Shown: positions 1 to 10,262 of the stretch, piece after piece | Numbering within the stretch: the first letter of the stretch is position 1 | Layout: each line of letters starts with the position of its first letter | Source: an uncultured Alphaproteobacteria bacterium | Lineage (GTDB): Bacteria > Pseudomonadota > Alphaproteobacteria > HIMB59 | Reading direction: 5' to 3' | Assembly: GCA_902621205.1 (NCBI GenBank) | Contig: CACNLH010000006.1 | Location: 1-64,000 of the forward strand | DNA length: 64,000 bases | Made by a program: the position numbers and the translations under genes | The notes under the pieces: model-generated | What the model saw: the letters and a program-made list of their open reading frames with translations, nothing else | Databases searched by the model: none | Told to the model about the DNA's origin: nothing

Positions 1-1
1 G

Positions 2-502
2 TTTGATCCACACATTTGGCTAGACCCAGAAAATGCTAAAGAAATGGTTAAAATTATCCGAGACGAATTAATTAAAATAGATCCAGATGGTCAAAGACAA
101 TATTCAGTTAATACTGCAGGGGCAACATTGGAACTAGATAATTTAATCAATAGTGTAGAAAAAGAATTATCAAAAGATATTAGCTATATTGTATTTCACG
201 ATGCTTACCAATATTTTGAGAATAGATTTGGAGTAATTCCTGCTGGAGCATTGACTTTAAATCCAGATGTTTTACCAGGAGCTAAACAAATAGCAGATAT
301 ACAAGATGTTATAAATGACAAAGGTATTAAATGTATTTTTTCTGAACCTCAATATAATCCAAAAATAATTGAAACTATCGGGAATGATATGAAAATTTCT
401 ACTGGTGTAATGGATCCTTTGGGAGCTTATATAGATGCTGGACCTTCAATGTATAGTGATCTAATTAATGGAATTGCAAATTCAATTAAAGATTGTCACT
501 AA
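2..502 (+). CDS. znuA: Zinc ABC transporter substrate-binding protein ZnuA (C-terminal part)
   Basis: The reading frame is open from base 2, so the gene starts before the window; the ORF-track start at 44 is an internal methionine. The first residues read FDPHIWLDPENA, the conserved metal-ligand histidine block of cluster A-I zinc/manganese binding proteins. The C-terminal half follows, with VFHDAYQYF (another ligand histidine), an Asp-rich FSEPQYNPK segment and DPLGA near the end. In this family the periplasmic protein captures Zn(2+) and hands it to ZnuBC. The upstream histidine-rich loop lies outside the window, so zinc rather than manganese specificity is inferred from overall similarity. 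No znuB or znuC is seen downstream. Confidence 0.88.
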   Translation, partial: FDPHIWLDPENAKEMVKIIRDELIKIDPDGQRQYSVNTAGATLELDNLINSVEKELSKDISYIVFHDAYQYFENRFGVIPAGALTLNPDVLPGAKQIADIQDVINDKGIKCIFSEPQYNPKIIETIGNDMKISTGVMDPLGAYIDAGPSMYSDLINGIANSIKDCH

Positions 503-580
503 TAAAATTTGAAATAAGTTTCAGAAAATTGAAATATACATAGAAACTTAAAGGCTAAAAAAAAACTAATTTACATGTCT

Positions 581-611
581 TTCTTATAGGCATTTTATAT
601 GCCTATGAGAA
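581..611. repeat. Strong hairpin downstream of znuA
   Basis: TTCTTATAGGCAT is followed by a 5-nt loop (TTTAT) and ATGCCTATGAGAA, giving a 13-bp stem with one G-T wobble. No T-run follows on the plus strand, so it is not a canonical terminator for znuA. An A-rich run at about 557-565 would be a T-run on the minus strand, but no minus-strand gene ends here. It may protect the znuA mRNA end or shield the start of the small ORF that begins in the right arm. Confidence 0.6.
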
Positions 612-763
612 AAATTAAAAATAAAGTTTGTAATCTTAGAATAAAAAGACTTGTCGAGGAAAAATATTATCCAATATCATTTATTGATAGAGTAAATGTT
701 ATTTATCAATTGAACTCTCAAAAAAAAAATAAAGTGAATGTCACTAACATGAGTAAGCCTTGA
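599..763 (+). CDS. Possible small basic hypothetical protein (54 aa)
   Basis: An uninterrupted frame of 54 codons starts at an ATG inside the right arm of the 581-611 hairpin and ends at TGA. The product is rich in Lys/Arg (starts MPMRKIKNK) and I recognise no domain. There is no good Shine-Dalgarno sequence and no neighbour argument, so it may be chance in AT-rich DNA or the remnant of a longer gene. An alternative start is the third codon. Otherwise nothing clear fills the 503-880 gap, which must also hold the promoter of the downstream regulator. Confidence 0.25.
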   Translation: MPMRKIKNKVCNLRIKRLVEEKYYPISFIDRVNVIYQLNSQKKNKVNVTNMSKP

Positions 764-880
764 TACAGCTAACTAAACAAAGTTATTTAAAACTCATTTC
801 AATCTAATAGTGCTATTTTGTCTTTAATTTTTATCCTGAAAGTATTGATAAATAATGAAATTTAACATAGTTTAAGTCTG

Positions 881-1297
881 ATGAACTTATCAAACGCTTG
901 TAAAAAAGACATTGATGTAGTCTTAGAAAATTGTGGCTGGAGACAGACCAAACAGAGAGTGGTGCTTTTAAAGTCAATTTTTGATGGAAATCATAAACAT
1001 TTTTCTATTAATCAAATTAATGAAATTTTAAAAGACAATAGAAGTTATTTTTCTCTGACTACTCTTTATGAAAATCTAAATACCCTTGTTGATAAAGGAT
1101 ATTTAAAACAAATCGTTGTTGATAAACAATCATTTTACGACACTAATACTACCGATCACATACATGTTTATAATCAAGAAGAAAACCGAATCTATGATTA
1201 TGACGATTGCAAAGAGCTTCACAAAGATCTTCCTATACCAGCTTGCTTATCACTTCTTGAAGAATATTCACTAGTTATAAATTTAAAAAAAAAGTAA
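881..1297 (+). CDS. irr: Fur-family regulator, Irr-like
   Basis: This 138-aa protein has the Fur-family winged helix at the N-terminus (CGWRQTKQRVVLLKSIF, then SLTTLYENLNTLVDKGYLKQI as recognition helix and wing) and a short dimerisation domain. The stretch FYDTNTTDHIHVY closely matches the FDTNTSDHHHF block I know from alphaproteobacterial Irr, although one of the central histidines is Ile here. The C-terminal CxxC zinc sites of classical Fur are absent. Irr controls iron and haem genes according to haem status. The iron-binding protein gene 105 nt downstream supports an iron role. No ICE-box half-site was recognised by eye. Confidence 0.72.
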   Translation: MNLSNACKKDIDVVLENCGWRQTKQRVVLLKSIFDGNHKHFSINQINEILKDNRSYFSLTTLYENLNTLVDKGYLKQIVVDKQSFYDTNTTDHIHVYNQEENRIYDYDDCKELHKDLPIPACLSLLEEYSLVINLKKK

Positions 1298-1402
1298 ATT
1301 TTTAATCTGTAGTTCATTTCAGAAATAGTTTTTTTTTATTCATTTGTAACATTCATTTTTTTTTGTATTTAGATTTTTTCAATTCGAGATTAGTAATATG
1401 AT

Positions 1403-2404
1403 ATGAAAAATTTAATTTCTTTTTTAATAAAGATTTTAGTAATTAATTTCTTTATTGGTTTTAGTGGTGCACATGCGGATGATTTATTAAAAATTTACTC
1501 AGAAAGACAACCAATGTTAATTGAACCTCTTTTAAATGAATTTGAGAGTCAAACTGGTATTGATGTTGAATGGATATATTCCAAGAAAGGCTTAGTTCAA
1601 AAAATTATTTTAGAAAAAGATAAGCCTGTAGCTGACGTATTCTTAGCATCAGATATATCAAGATTAATTGATGTAGCTGAAGCAGGAGCCTCAATTAAAA
1701 TTAATAATACTTCTGCTGTGCCCTCTCATCTCCAAAGTGATAATTGGATAGGCCTTACTCAAAGAGCAAGGATTATATACGTGAATAAAGATTTAGGTCT
1801 TAATGATATTACTTATGAGGATTTAGTATCTGAAAAATATAAAGGAAGAATATGTACAAGATCTGGTTTTCACCCATATAATGTTTCATTGTTTGCATCT
1901 TTGATGGCTCATCATGGTGAGGAGTGGTTAGAGAATTATTTGATTAATTTAAAAGTAAATTTAGCTAGAAAACCTCAGGGTAACGACAGAGACCAAGTCA
2001 AAGCAATATATGCAGGGGTTTGTGATTTAAGTATCGGCAACCATTATTATTATTTCAAGATGCTCAATAATGAAGAACAAAAGATATGGCTAGAGAAAGC
2101 AACAATTGTTTTTCCTAACCAAAAGGATAGAGGAACTCATGTTAATATTTCTGGTATAGCTTTACTTAAAGAAAGTTCTAGAGAAAAATCTGAAAAACTT
2201 TTGGATTTCTTAGTTAGTCAAAAAGCTCAGGCCATATACGCAAATGACAATAATGAATTTCCTGTTTCACCCGATGTACCTTTATCAGATGGTGTGAATG
2301 AATTAGCAGGAGGTGCTAAGTTTGACAATATTGATTTATTAAAAATAGCTGAAAATCGAAAAGCTGTTATTAATATTTTAAACAAAATAAATTACGACGA
2401 GTAG
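1403..2404 (+). CDS. Fe(3+) ABC transporter substrate-binding protein (FutA/FbpA type)
   Basis: This 333-aa protein starts with a Sec signal peptide (hydrophobic core, cleavage near AHADDLLKIYSE). The mature part is a cluster D iron-binding protein: IYSERQP at the N-terminus, PVADVFLASDISRL in the hinge region, and GNHYYYFKML carrying the tyrosine cluster that binds ferric iron in FutA/FbpA. It would deliver periplasmic Fe(3+) to an inner-membrane FbpBC pair, which is not in the window. Its position directly after an Irr-like gene suggests iron-responsive control. A terminator hairpin follows. Confidence 0.85.
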   Translation: MKNLISFLIKILVINFFIGFSGAHADDLLKIYSERQPMLIEPLLNEFESQTGIDVEWIYSKKGLVQKIILEKDKPVADVFLASDISRLIDVAEAGASIKINNTSAVPSHLQSDNWIGLTQRARIIYVNKDLGLNDITYEDLVSEKYKGRICTRSGFHPYNVSLFASLMAHHGEEWLENYLINLKVNLARKPQGNDRDQVKAIYAGVCDLSIGNHYYYFKMLNNEEQKIWLEKATIVFPNQKDRGTHVNISGIALLKESSREKSEKLLDFLVSQKAQAIYANDNNEFPVSPDVPLSDGVNELAGGAKFDNIDLLKIAENRKAVINILNKINYDE

Positions 2405-2448
2405 TAGATTTTTTATATTTCAAAGGTTGGTCGCTTCAAATAGGCCCG

Positions 2449-2477
2449 ATGCACCTCATTGGTTAGGGTGCATTTTT
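2449..2477 (+). terminator. Rho-independent terminator after the iron-binding protein gene
   Basis: ATGCACC and GGTGCAT form a 7-bp stem around an 11-nt loop, followed directly by a short T-run (TTTTTC). It lies about 45 nt past the stop codon and separates the iron gene from the folate operon. Confidence 0.7.
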
Positions 2478-2546
2478 CATAAATGAATGTGAAATTGTAG
2501 CAATCGCTTCAGTTGAATAAATAATCTTTATAACTAAAATTTGCTT

Positions 2547-3752
2547 ATGAATAATTCTGAAATACTCAGTGTTTTATTAAATTCTGATAAAGAATTAATA
2601 ATTTATAGAAACTCAGATAAAAATAATTTCGAAATATATACGGATTTTGCTGAAAAAGTTAATTTAAATATAGGTAATTTAGATAAGTTTTTAAATAAAT
2701 TAGAGCGATTTAAATCAAATAAACCCTATGATTGTTATATTGGCTTCTTCGGTTATGAATTACTTTGTAAGAATATTAATTTAAAAGTAAACAAAGATAA
2801 TTCATCTTTTCCTGAGGGAGTTTTTTTTCGACCACAAACTAAAATAATCTTAGATAAACAAGTTAAAATTGTAACCAAATCTAAATCAAAATTACTAAAA
2901 GACCTTAAAGCTTTAAATAAAACTACTTTTTCAAATAGCAATAAAATATCTGTAAGTCCAAACGTCCAAGTATATGAAAAAATCTTTAATAAATTTAAAA
3001 AAAATATAAGGGCTGGTGAAACCTATCAAATAAAAATTGCTCAAAAATATTCGAACAAAAAAGATTTAGATGTAGTGAATTTATTTTTCAATTTGATGAA
3101 GAAAAATCTTAGTCCAGAGTCTTTTTGTATTAGAACAAATGATTTTAATATAATTAGTTGCTCTCCTGAAAACCTTTTTAAGGTAAAAGGAAAAAAAATA
3201 ATCACCTCCCCAATAGCAGGAACAGTAAGTAGAGATAAGGTAAAATCAACAAAAGAGGCTAGAAAGTTTTTTGAAAATAATCAAAAAGAGGACAAAGAAC
3301 ATAATATGATTGTTGACTTAGAAAGAAATGATTTAAGTCGTATAACTAAGGCAAACACTGTCAAAATTCAAAATTTAAAATTTGTTCAAAAATACCAATA
3401 TATTTTCCACAATGTCTCTGAAATTTCAGGAACACTTCTTGATAATGTAAGGTTATCTGCAGTGATTAAGGCGATGATGCCCGGTGGCTCAGTTATAGGT
3501 TGTCCAAAAATTAATACTTTAAAATTACTCAATAAAGAGGAGAAAGAACCAAGAAGAATTTATACTGGTTCTTTTGGTTACTATCGCTCTAAAGAGGATA
3601 TGAGTTTTAACATAATAATTAGATCTATTTTAAATTTTCAAAAAAATAATGAGGTATTTGCTGCTAGTGGTGTGATTTTAGATAGTACTGCAAAAAATGA
3701 ATACCATGAAAATTACTTAAAAGCTAAATCGTTATTGGATTTATTAAAATGA
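2547..3752 (+). CDS. pabB: Aminodeoxychorismate synthase component I (PabB), with TrpE-type PIAGT motif
   Basis: I take the ATG at 2547, since the ORF-track start at 2541 is TTG; this gives 401 aa. It is a chorismate-binding enzyme: GETYQIKIAQKYS, EHNMIVDLERNDLSRI, MPGGSVIGCPK and RRIYTGSFGYY. PabB with the PabA amidotransferase turns chorismate into 4-amino-4-deoxychorismate. PGGS is PabB-like (TrpE usually has GTxSGAPK). However, the catalytic-lysine position of E. coli PabB (PIKGT) reads PIAGT, as in anthranilate synthase. The stop overlaps the pabA start (ATGA), and pabC-folP-folB-folK follow, so a p-aminobenzoate role is inferred from context. An anthranilate-forming role cannot be excluded. 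Confidence 0.75.
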   Translation: MNNSEILSVLLNSDKELIIYRNSDKNNFEIYTDFAEKVNLNIGNLDKFLNKLERFKSNKPYDCYIGFFGYELLCKNINLKVNKDNSSFPEGVFFRPQTKIILDKQVKIVTKSKSKLLKDLKALNKTTFSNSNKISVSPNVQVYEKIFNKFKKNIRAGETYQIKIAQKYSNKKDLDVVNLFFNLMKKNLSPESFCIRTNDFNIISCSPENLFKVKGKKIITSPIAGTVSRDKVKSTKEARKFFENNQKEDKEHNMIVDLERNDLSRITKANTVKIQNLKFVQKYQYIFHNVSEISGTLLDNVRLSAVIKAMMPGGSVIGCPKINTLKLLNKEEKEPRRIYTGSFGYYRSKEDMSFNIIIRSILNFQKNNEVFAASGVILDSTAKNEYHENYLKAKSLLDLLK

Positions 3753-4315
3753 ACTTACTTTTAATTGACCACGAAGACTCCTTTACTTATAACCTGGCAC
3801 ATTTGTTATCAGGATTTGGTAATTTAGAAGTAAAAAATTTTTATGACATTAAAGAAAAATCTATAAAAAAATCTGACATCATTATTTTTTCTCCAGGACC
3901 AGGGAAGCCCTCAGATTACCCAGTATCACTTGATATTTATAATAATTATAAATCAAAGAAAAAAATAATTGGTATTTGTCTTGGTTTTCAACTTATTGCT
4001 AATGGAGAGGGCGGAACTATTTCTAAGCAAGAAAAAATATTTCATGGTTATCAGACTTATATTAGAACGAATTCAAAAAGTTTAAGATTTCCTAATAATG
4101 CTTTATATCAAGTAGGTAGATACCATTCTTTAAAACTAAAAGAGCCATTTAATTCCTCTTCAATGCATATTACAATGAGATGTGAAGAAACTAATGTTGC
4201 AATGTGTTTGGAAAGTCATAAATATGATATTTGTGGTTTACAATTTCACCCAGACTCGTTTTTGACTCCAAATGGCAAACAATTTATTCGAAAAATCATT
4301 CAATATAAAAAATAA
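3749..4315 (+). CDS. pabA: Glutamine amidotransferase PabA (aminodeoxychorismate synthase component II)
   Basis: This 188-aa class I glutamine amidotransferase domain supplies ammonia from glutamine to PabB. It shows LLIDHEDSFTYNL at the N-terminus, the oxyanion block FSPGPGKP, the nucleophile in GICLGFQLIA and the catalytic histidine in LQFHPDSFLT. In most family members that last motif is HPES; here the third triad residue is Asp instead of Glu. The start overlaps the pabB stop by 4 nt, which implies translational coupling. The protein could also serve an anthranilate synthase, because PabA/TrpG are often interchangeable. Confidence 0.85.
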   Translation: MNLLLIDHEDSFTYNLAHLLSGFGNLEVKNFYDIKEKSIKKSDIIIFSPGPGKPSDYPVSLDIYNNYKSKKKIIGICLGFQLIANGEGGTISKQEKIFHGYQTYIRTNSKSLRFPNNALYQVGRYHSLKLKEPFNSSSMHITMRCEETNVAMCLESHKYDICGLQFHPDSFLTPNGKQFIRKIIQYKK

Positions 4316-5051
4316 TTCATATTACTCCTCACAATTTAAGCCACTGTGGGGTCAAAAAGGTGTTTTTACATCCATACCTGTAATTGGAAAAACACCAAGG
4401 TTAATAGGTTTAAATAAATATTTGAGAACTTTTAACACAACATGTCGGGATTATAAATTTGCTACCAAAATAGATTTAAACATTATCAGAAGTTTAGTAG
4501 GAGCGGATTTAAAGAAAATCAAAAATTTTAATCACTTATTGAGAATAGCAACTAATGGAACAACATTATCAATTTCGTTTAGAAAGAGAACAACAACTAA
4601 AGACAGTGTCATTGGATTTATAAAAAAATACAAAAGAAGAGACTTTAAAAATAAAAACTTATTTTACAAAAAATTATTAAAATTCATGAGTGAAATAAAT
4701 TACTCTGAAAATGAAATTATATTACTAAGAGACGATGAAATAACAGAAGGAGCAGTCACAAATTTAGTTTTTGTAAAGAGAGATAAAATTTATATTCCCA
4801 AAACTGGGTATTATCATGGAAATACATTGAAGCTTATTGAAGAAATATCAAAATCGAAATTTATTAAAAGAAAAATTTTATTAGAGGATCTAAAAGAATA
4901 CAGTGAGATATTATCGATTGGCTCTGGTAGAGGTATTACCTCAATAAAAAAAATTCAAAGTGTTTTATGGAAGAGAGCGTCTACAAAATATTTTCAAAAA
5001 TTAAAAAAAGATTATGAAACTATGATAAAAAGGAATTATTATGAAATTTAA
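4272..5051 (+). CDS. pabC: Aminodeoxychorismate lyase-like PLP class IV enzyme (PabC)
   Basis: The 259-aa product resembles fold-type IV PLP enzymes. GVFTSIPV corresponds to the N-terminal GxFET motif, the lysine in FYKKLL is the likely PLP Schiff-base residue, and EITEGAVTNLVFV is the conserved E..xxNxF cofactor segment, followed by PKTGYYHGNTLKLI. PabC releases pyruvate from aminodeoxychorismate to give p-aminobenzoate. The N-terminal part overlaps pabA by 44 nt in another frame; no later ATG precedes the conserved region, so the overlap looks real. It is very Lys/Ile-rich and divergent, so identity rests partly on its place between pabA and folP. Confidence 0.7.
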   Translation: MANNLFEKSFNIKNNSYYSSQFKPLWGQKGVFTSIPVIGKTPRLIGLNKYLRTFNTTCRDYKFATKIDLNIIRSLVGADLKKIKNFNHLLRIATNGTTLSISFRKRTTTKDSVIGFIKKYKRRDFKNKNLFYKKLLKFMSEINYSENEIILLRDDEITEGAVTNLVFVKRDKIYIPKTGYYHGNTLKLIEEISKSKFIKRKILLEDLKEYSEILSIGSGRGITSIKKIQSVLWKRASTKYFQKLKKDYETMIKRNYYEI

Positions 5052-5856
5052 TCAACATTCCTTTGCTTTGAAAAAGCCTTTACTAGTAGGTATATGTAAT
5101 TTTACACCTGACTCATTTAGTGATGGGGGAAAAACATTTTCACGATCTACTGCATTGAAACATATAAATGCAATGGTTAAAGATGGTGCACAAATTATTG
5201 ATATTGGTGCTGAAAGCACTAGACCAAATAGCGAGCCAATTACATATATTGAAGAAATAAATCGTTTATCCAAAATCTTACCATATTTAAACTATAAGAA
5301 ATACCTTGTCTCTGTGGACTCGTATAAAATTGAGTCCCAAGAGTATGCACTGAAAAAAGGTGCCCATATCATTAATGATATTAATGGAGGATCAGAAGAG
5401 CTATTTAAACTTATAAAGAAATATAACGCAGGACTTTTCTTAATGCACAAAAGAGGAACACCAAAGGAAATGCAAAAAAAACTTAATTCCAGAGTAAATA
5501 TGGTAAGAGAATTTGATTATTTTATTAAAAAAAGATTGAAAATACTTAATAAAATGAAGATTAATCTCAAAAAGGTATGGTTTGATCCTGGTATAGGATT
5601 TGGCAAAACACTAAATCAAAATTTACAATTAATGAAATCTTTGAAGAAATTCAGTAGTGCAAATATCCAAGTATTATTGGGATCCTCACGAAAAAGTTGG
5701 ATAAATCATATTGATACATCAAATGCTGATGAAAGGATTGGAGGATCTTTAGCTTCTGTGGCGCATGCTCTCAAACAAAATATTCACACATATAGAATTC
5801 ATGATGTCAAAGAGACAAATCAAATGATAAAAGTTTTGAAAGCATTAAATAAATGA
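5041..5856 (+). CDS. folP: Dihydropteroate synthase
   Basis: This complete 271-aa DHPS condenses p-aminobenzoate with hydroxymethyl-dihydropterin pyrophosphate. Family motifs run in order: GICNFTPDSFSDGG, IIDIGAESTRPNSEPI (phosphate/pAB loop), SVDSYK, IINDINGG, LMHKRGTP, WFDPGIGFGKT and LLGSSRKSWI, ending RIHDVKETNQMI. The start overlaps the pabC stop by 11 nt and the stop overlaps folB by 4 nt. Length is normal. This is the anchor gene that identifies the operon as folate biosynthesis. Confidence 0.96.
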   Translation: MKFNQHSFALKKPLLVGICNFTPDSFSDGGKTFSRSTALKHINAMVKDGAQIIDIGAESTRPNSEPITYIEEINRLSKILPYLNYKKYLVSVDSYKIESQEYALKKGAHIINDINGGSEELFKLIKKYNAGLFLMHKRGTPKEMQKKLNSRVNMVREFDYFIKKRLKILNKMKINLKKVWFDPGIGFGKTLNQNLQLMKSLKKFSSANIQVLLGSSRKSWINHIDTSNADERIGGSLASVAHALKQNIHTYRIHDVKETNQMIKVLKALNK

Positions 5857-6200
5857 AATTTTTTATCGAAATAGAAGAGCTAAAAGTTGACACAATCATT
5901 GGGGTGTTCGAAGAAGAAAGGTTAAAACCCCAAACTATATTAATAAGTATAAAATGCCAGATAGACATTGATCATAATCAAGATCTTGACAATGTTGAAA
6001 ATGTTACAAGTTATTCAGATATCAAAAATGAAATAATTAAATTTGTTGCAGCCTCTCAATATAAAACATTGGAAAAATTAATTACAGATCTTAAAAAACA
6101 ACTAGATGATAAGTTTCCAATTCAAATAGAAAAATTAGAAATAAATAAAATTGAGATTGCTAAAAAATATAATGCAAAAAAAGTTAGCGTATCGATATAA
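5853..6200 (+). CDS. folB: Dihydroneopterin aldolase
   Basis: The 115-aa protein matches the FolB family: IGVFEEERLKPQ near the N-terminus, VTSYSDIKNEI in the pterin-binding part, YKTLEKL, and a C-terminal LEINKIEIAKKYNAKKV. The lysine of INK lies where E. coli FolB has its catalytic SKP lysine. It splits dihydroneopterin into hydroxymethyl-dihydropterin and glycolaldehyde, the substrate chain for FolK. It starts on the folP stop (ATGA) and its end overlaps folK. Sequence is divergent and Lys/Ile-rich but the operon order folP-folB-folK is classical. Confidence 0.88.
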   Translation: MKFFIEIEELKVDTIIGVFEEERLKPQTILISIKCQIDIDHNQDLDNVENVTSYSDIKNEIIKFVAASQYKTLEKLITDLKKQLDDKFPIQIEKLEINKIEIAKKYNAKKVSVSI

Positions 6201-6699
6201 ATCATATATTGCTATCGGATCAAATATAGGCAATTGGAGAAGTAATTTTAACAGTGCATTAAATTTAATGAATAAATTTGGTCATGTTAAAAAGGTTAGT
6301 AGAGTTTATTTTACCAAGCCTTTTGGTTTAACCGCCCAAAAATATTTTCATAATGCTGCCTTTTTATTTCTCACTAATTTATTTTTTAATGAGCTATTTA
6401 TAAAAATGAACGCTGTAGAAAAGCTGATAAAAAAAAATAAACTTCTAGAGAATGGGCCAAGAAGAATTGATTTAGATCTTATTCAATTCGAAAACTTGAA
6501 AGTTAAAAATCATTTAATATCAATTCCTCATCCTTCCTCACATTTAAGAGATTTTGTTATACAGCCAGTATTAGACCTCAATCCTAATTTTATTGATTTA
6601 AAAACCCAATATACTTACAAAAGACTCATAAATAACTTAGAGGAACGATTTATTATTAAGAAATCTCGTCAAACCCAAGATTATCAAGGATTTTTTTAA
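6172..6699 (+). CDS. folK: Hydroxymethyl-dihydropterin pyrophosphokinase (HPPK)
   Basis: I choose ATG 6172 (MQKKLAYRYK) rather than the ORF-track start 6151, because it leaves a short leader before the conserved YIAIGSNIGNW; both lie inside folB. The HPPK signature is clear: GPRRIDLDLIQF (Mg/ATP-binding aspartates) and IPHPSSHLRDFVIQPVLDL. It transfers pyrophosphate from ATP to hydroxymethyl-dihydropterin, making the FolP substrate. This is the last gene of the operon, and its 3' end overlaps the convergent TrpF-like gene by 44 nt, so no separate terminator fits between them. Confidence 0.92.
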   Translation: MQKKLAYRYKSYIAIGSNIGNWRSNFNSALNLMNKFGHVKKVSRVYFTKPFGLTAQKYFHNAAFLFLTNLFFNELFIKMNAVEKLIKKNKLLENGPRRIDLDLIQFENLKVKNHLISIPHPSSHLRDFVIQPVLDLNPNFIDLKTQYTYKRLINNLEERFIIKKSRQTQDYQGFF

Positions 6700-7318
6700 G
6701 CTTTTCCTCATCCACACTATTAGATTGTTTTAAGCCTGTTGAAATGTCAATTCCATGAGGAGATATTGTTTTAATTGCCTCTTTTATGTTATCTATATTT
6801 ATTCCCCCACCAAGGTAGAGAGGTTTCGCAAAGATCTTTAATTGATTGATTTGTTTTTCACATTCCACAAGAGATTTTTTTTCAATAGTATCTTTTCTGT
6901 AAATATTTAAATCATAATAAAAACTACTTATATTATTTAAAATCTCTTCAAAGAAATTATAGTCAAAATTCTCATAATTTACCGAAATTGAAATTTTTGC
7001 ATCTGTTTTATTATTCAGCAATTCAATTTCTTCATTTTTATATTGATTAGATATGCAAACCTCTTTTATTGCTACATCATTTACGATACTAATTACTTCT
7101 TGTATCTGTATATTTCCAATCAATAAAATTGGATTTAATTTTAAATTGTAGGATGCAATAGTCAGTTCTTGAATTTCTTTAGTACTAAGTGTATTTGGGC
7201 CATATAAGTAATCACTTACAAGGCCCACCCTACTTACAGAGTACTTTTGAATTACTTCTAAAGATTTTTGATCTGTAATACCACAAACTTTAAGTTGGAT
7301 ATTACCATAATTGAACAT
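6656..7318 (-). CDS. Phosphoribosylanthranilate isomerase (TrpF)-like protein
   Basis: The 220-aa protein keeps the two ends of the TrpF TIM barrel. LKVCGITDQKSLEVI carries the catalytic cysteine, and LYLGGGINIDNIKEAI with HGIDISTGLKQ forms the phosphate site and final strand. The middle is divergent: the usual VQLHG strand reads KEVCISNQY, and the general-acid aspartate may be the one in FYYDLN. TrpF converts phosphoribosylanthranilate to CdRP in tryptophan synthesis. Usually trpF sits with trpB/trpA; here it stands alone and its tail overlaps folK. An 8-bp inverted repeat (AATTGAAC, 7309-7338) brackets its start and the katG stop. Function is probable but not secure. Confidence 0.65.
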   Translation of the reverse strand: MFNYGNIQLKVCGITDQKSLEVIQKYSVSRVGLVSDYLYGPNTLSTKEIQELTIASYNLKLNPILLIGNIQIQEVISIVNDVAIKEVCISNQYKNEEIELLNNKTDAKISISVNYENFDYNFFEEILNNISSFYYDLNIYRKDTIEKKSLVECEKQINQLKIFAKPLYLGGGINIDNIKEAIKTISPHGIDISTGLKQSNSVDEEKLKKILDNLGFDEIS

Positions 7319-7321
7319 TAA

Positions 7322-9484
<2,163 letters not shown>

Positions 9485-9578
9485 CTACTTAATTAATATT
9501 GAAGTCATTAAAATTTAACCTGTAAGTAAGTCAACAATACGAATTGTCTCTGTTAATAATTTACAAAAATCCTTGAAA

Positions 9579-10223
9579 TTATTTGCTTTTAAAGAACTGG
9601 TTATACAAAATGTAGGCAGCAAACATTCCAATAACTTGACAACTAATAAAAAATATTACAGTGGAGGGATTGATACCCGTAAATGACTCAGTAAACATTC
9701 TAGCAATTGTTACAGCCGGATTTGCAAAACTTGTAGATGATGTAAATATAAGTGCTGCTGTAATATAAATACCAACATTAAATGAAACTACATTTTTACC
9801 ATCTGCTCTAGATAAAAGTATGACCAATAATAATCCAGTTGCAGCAAAAAATTCGGAAATATATATATTTGCCCCACTTCTTATATTTGAAGAAATCTCA
9901 ATTACATTTAATCCAAAAATATAATTAGCAAAAAGTGTGCCTAGTACAGCTGCAATGATTTGTATTAGTATATAAAGAAATAAATCCCTAGAACTCAATT
10001 CTTTTTGTAAGAAAAATATAATTGAAACAATAGGATTAAAATGAGCTCCAGAAAAATTTGCAAATATTCTAATTATAAAAATTAGTGTGCAACCTATTAC
10101 AACAGCATGACTAAATAAAATTACCATTTGATCATTCGTATATTGCTGTCCTGCTATGCCAGATCCAACAATTGATACTAATAAAATAAATGTGCCTATA
10201 AATTCAGATATGTATTTTTGCAT
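9579..10223 (-). CDS. Aquaporin / MIP-family channel
   Basis: The 214-aa protein has six hydrophobic segments and the two half-helix motifs of the major intrinsic protein family: SGAHFNPIVS (NPI instead of NPA) and SFANPAVTIAR with the filter arginine. It resembles the AqpS/GlpF-like group of alphaproteobacterial MIPs that is often linked to arsenite or small uncharged solutes. The substrate cannot be read from sequence. Located just upstream of katG on the same strand; aquaporins can also pass H2O2, which would fit the neighbour but is only inference. Confidence 0.85.
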   Translation of the reverse strand: MQKYISEFIGTFILLVSIVGSGIAGQQYTNDQMVILFSHAVVIGCTLIFIIRIFANFSGAHFNPIVSIIFFLQKELSSRDLFLYILIQIIAAVLGTLFANYIFGLNVIEISSNIRSGANIYISEFFAATGLLLVILLSRADGKNVVSFNVGIYITAALIFTSSTSFANPAVTIARMFTESFTGINPSTVIFFISCQVIGMFAAYILYNQFFKSK

Positions 10224-10262
10224 TTTTAAAGTCTTAATGTATCATTGCTAAGTTTTAAAGAA

